From Rhodospirillales bacterium (GTDB lineage Bacteria > Pseudomonadota > Alphaproteobacteria > Rhodospirillales > JAOUPW01): a DNA stretch of 6,469 nucleotides. The position numbers and the translations under genes are program-made. Each line of letters opens with the position of its first letter. Position 1 is the first letter of the stretch. Shown here in pieces: positions 6,026-6,469 of the stretch. The notes under the pieces were generated by a model. It was not told the DNA's origin and did no database searches. It saw only the letters and a program-made list of their open reading frames with translations. The stretch is taken from the NCBI GenBank assembly GCA_029879665.1, contig JAOUPW010000120.1, forward strand, positions 1 through 6,469, given 5' to 3'.

Positions 6026-6469
6026 ATGATAAAAGAAAAAATAAGCAGAATAAAAGGCCGCACATTTATTTCCGGTGCCCCCGAAGGGTTTGACGCCTTC
6101 CTTCTTGCCCAACTGGCGGAAAAAGTGAAAACCCTGCTGTTCGTCGCCCGGGACGATGTTGCCATGGTGCGCCTGGCGGAAGGGCTGCGATTTTTCGGTT
6201 CAAACCTGGAAATCCTGCAATTTCCCGCCTGGGACTGTCTGCCTTATGATCGAGTTTCACCCAACGGGGATCTCGTCAGCCGCCGGATCGACACCCTGAC
6301 CCGGCTGTTGACGGAAAATAAGGATAACCGGGTGGTCGTCACTACGGTTTCCGCGCTTATGCAACGGGTGGTGCCCCGGGAGTCGTTTTCAGAAAAATCC
6401 CTGAGCGCGACCCGGGGCGACCGTCTTAATCCAGAAACCCTGATCCGTTTCATGGACGCCAACGGCTAT
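6026..6469 (+). CDS. mfd: Transcription-repair coupling factor Mfd, N-terminal 148 residues (cut by window end)
   Basis: Mfd removes RNA polymerase stalled at DNA lesions and recruits UvrA. The full protein is about 1,150 residues. Here 148 codons are open to the last base with no stop. The visible part is the N-terminal UvrB-like region: RTFISGAPEGFDAFLLAQL near residues 12-30, KTLLFVARDDVAMVRLAEGLRFF, then FPAWDCLPYDRVSPN (66-80), a stretch characteristic of Mfd, followed by RRIDTLTRLL and VVVTTVSALMQRVVPRE. These form the UvrA-binding module, while the helicase and RNA polymerase-interacting domains lie beyond the window. The ATG at 6026 places the conserved GRTFISG about 11 residues in, which fits homologues. 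No clear Shine-Dalgarno precedes it. The gap to sdhE is 7 bases, so expression may rely on coupling from sdhE or on the TATAAT box at 6014. The first ten codons are rich in AAA and ATA, unlike the rest of the gene. Confidence 0.95.
   Translation, partial: MIKEKISRIKGRTFISGAPEGFDAFLLAQLAEKVKTLLFVARDDVAMVRLAEGLRFFGSNLEILQFPAWDCLPYDRVSPNGDLVSRRIDTLTRLLTENKDNRVVVTTVSALMQRVVPRESFSEKSLSATRGDRLNPETLIRFMDANGY

Noticed and set aside
1..6469. Mobile element, CRISPR array, toxin-antitoxin or defence cluster
   Set aside because: Scanned both strands: no transposase or integrase, no spaced direct repeats, no tRNA-like attachment site, and no small paired genes. All sizeable stretches belong to chromosomal genes or short control regions.

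Overview
This window looks like a chromosomal housekeeping segment from an alphaproteobacterium of moderate to high GC content. The strongest evidence is its right half, where recG (minus strand) lies divergent from sdhE, and the start of mfd follows sdhE within 7 bases. That neighbourhood, with a DUF502 membrane protein gene beside recG, is familiar from alphaproteobacterial genomes. The visible Mfd N-terminus carries a DCLPYDRVSP stretch that I associate with that class. No finer taxonomic placement is justified.

Layout, left to right. (1) Bases 1-66 hold a hairpin terminator and at most the 3' tip of an unidentifiable gene. (2) Bases 67-588, minus: a two-ACT-domain protein of the GcvR (glycine cleavage repressor) type. 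(3) Bases 589-763: a divergent intergenic region with an 18-bp AT-rich perfect dyad lying across candidate promoters for both flanking genes. (4) Bases 764-1861, plus: an exported protein built from two PsbP/DcrB-like modules, function unknown. (5) Bases 1854-2585, minus: a Nudix hydrolase with an unusual 100-residue N-terminal extension. (6) Bases 2586-2754: a second divergent intergenic region. (7) Bases 2755-3573, plus: a DUF502 inner-membrane protein. (8) Bases 3570-5651, minus: full-length RecG helicase. (9) Bases 5652-5736: a short divergent promoter region. (10) Bases 5737-6018, plus: SdhE. (11) Bases 6026-6469, plus: the first 148 codons of mfd, cut by the window edge.

The first six genes alternate strand strictly, forming three divergent and two convergent pairs. 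Both convergent pairs overlap at their 3' ends (8 and 4 bases) with no terminator visible between them. Functionally, recG and mfd both deal with stalled forks and stalled RNA polymerase, sdhE flavinylates succinate dehydrogenase, and the remaining genes have no evident shared pathway. There are no mobile elements, CRISPR arrays, tRNAs or rRNAs.

I do not see a new multigene system. The points most worth a second look are the dyad at 659-676, the Nudix N-terminal extension with an in-frame A AAA AAC heptamer in its linker, the exported tandem-module protein, and a consensus TATAAT box placed so that mfd could be transcribed without a leader.
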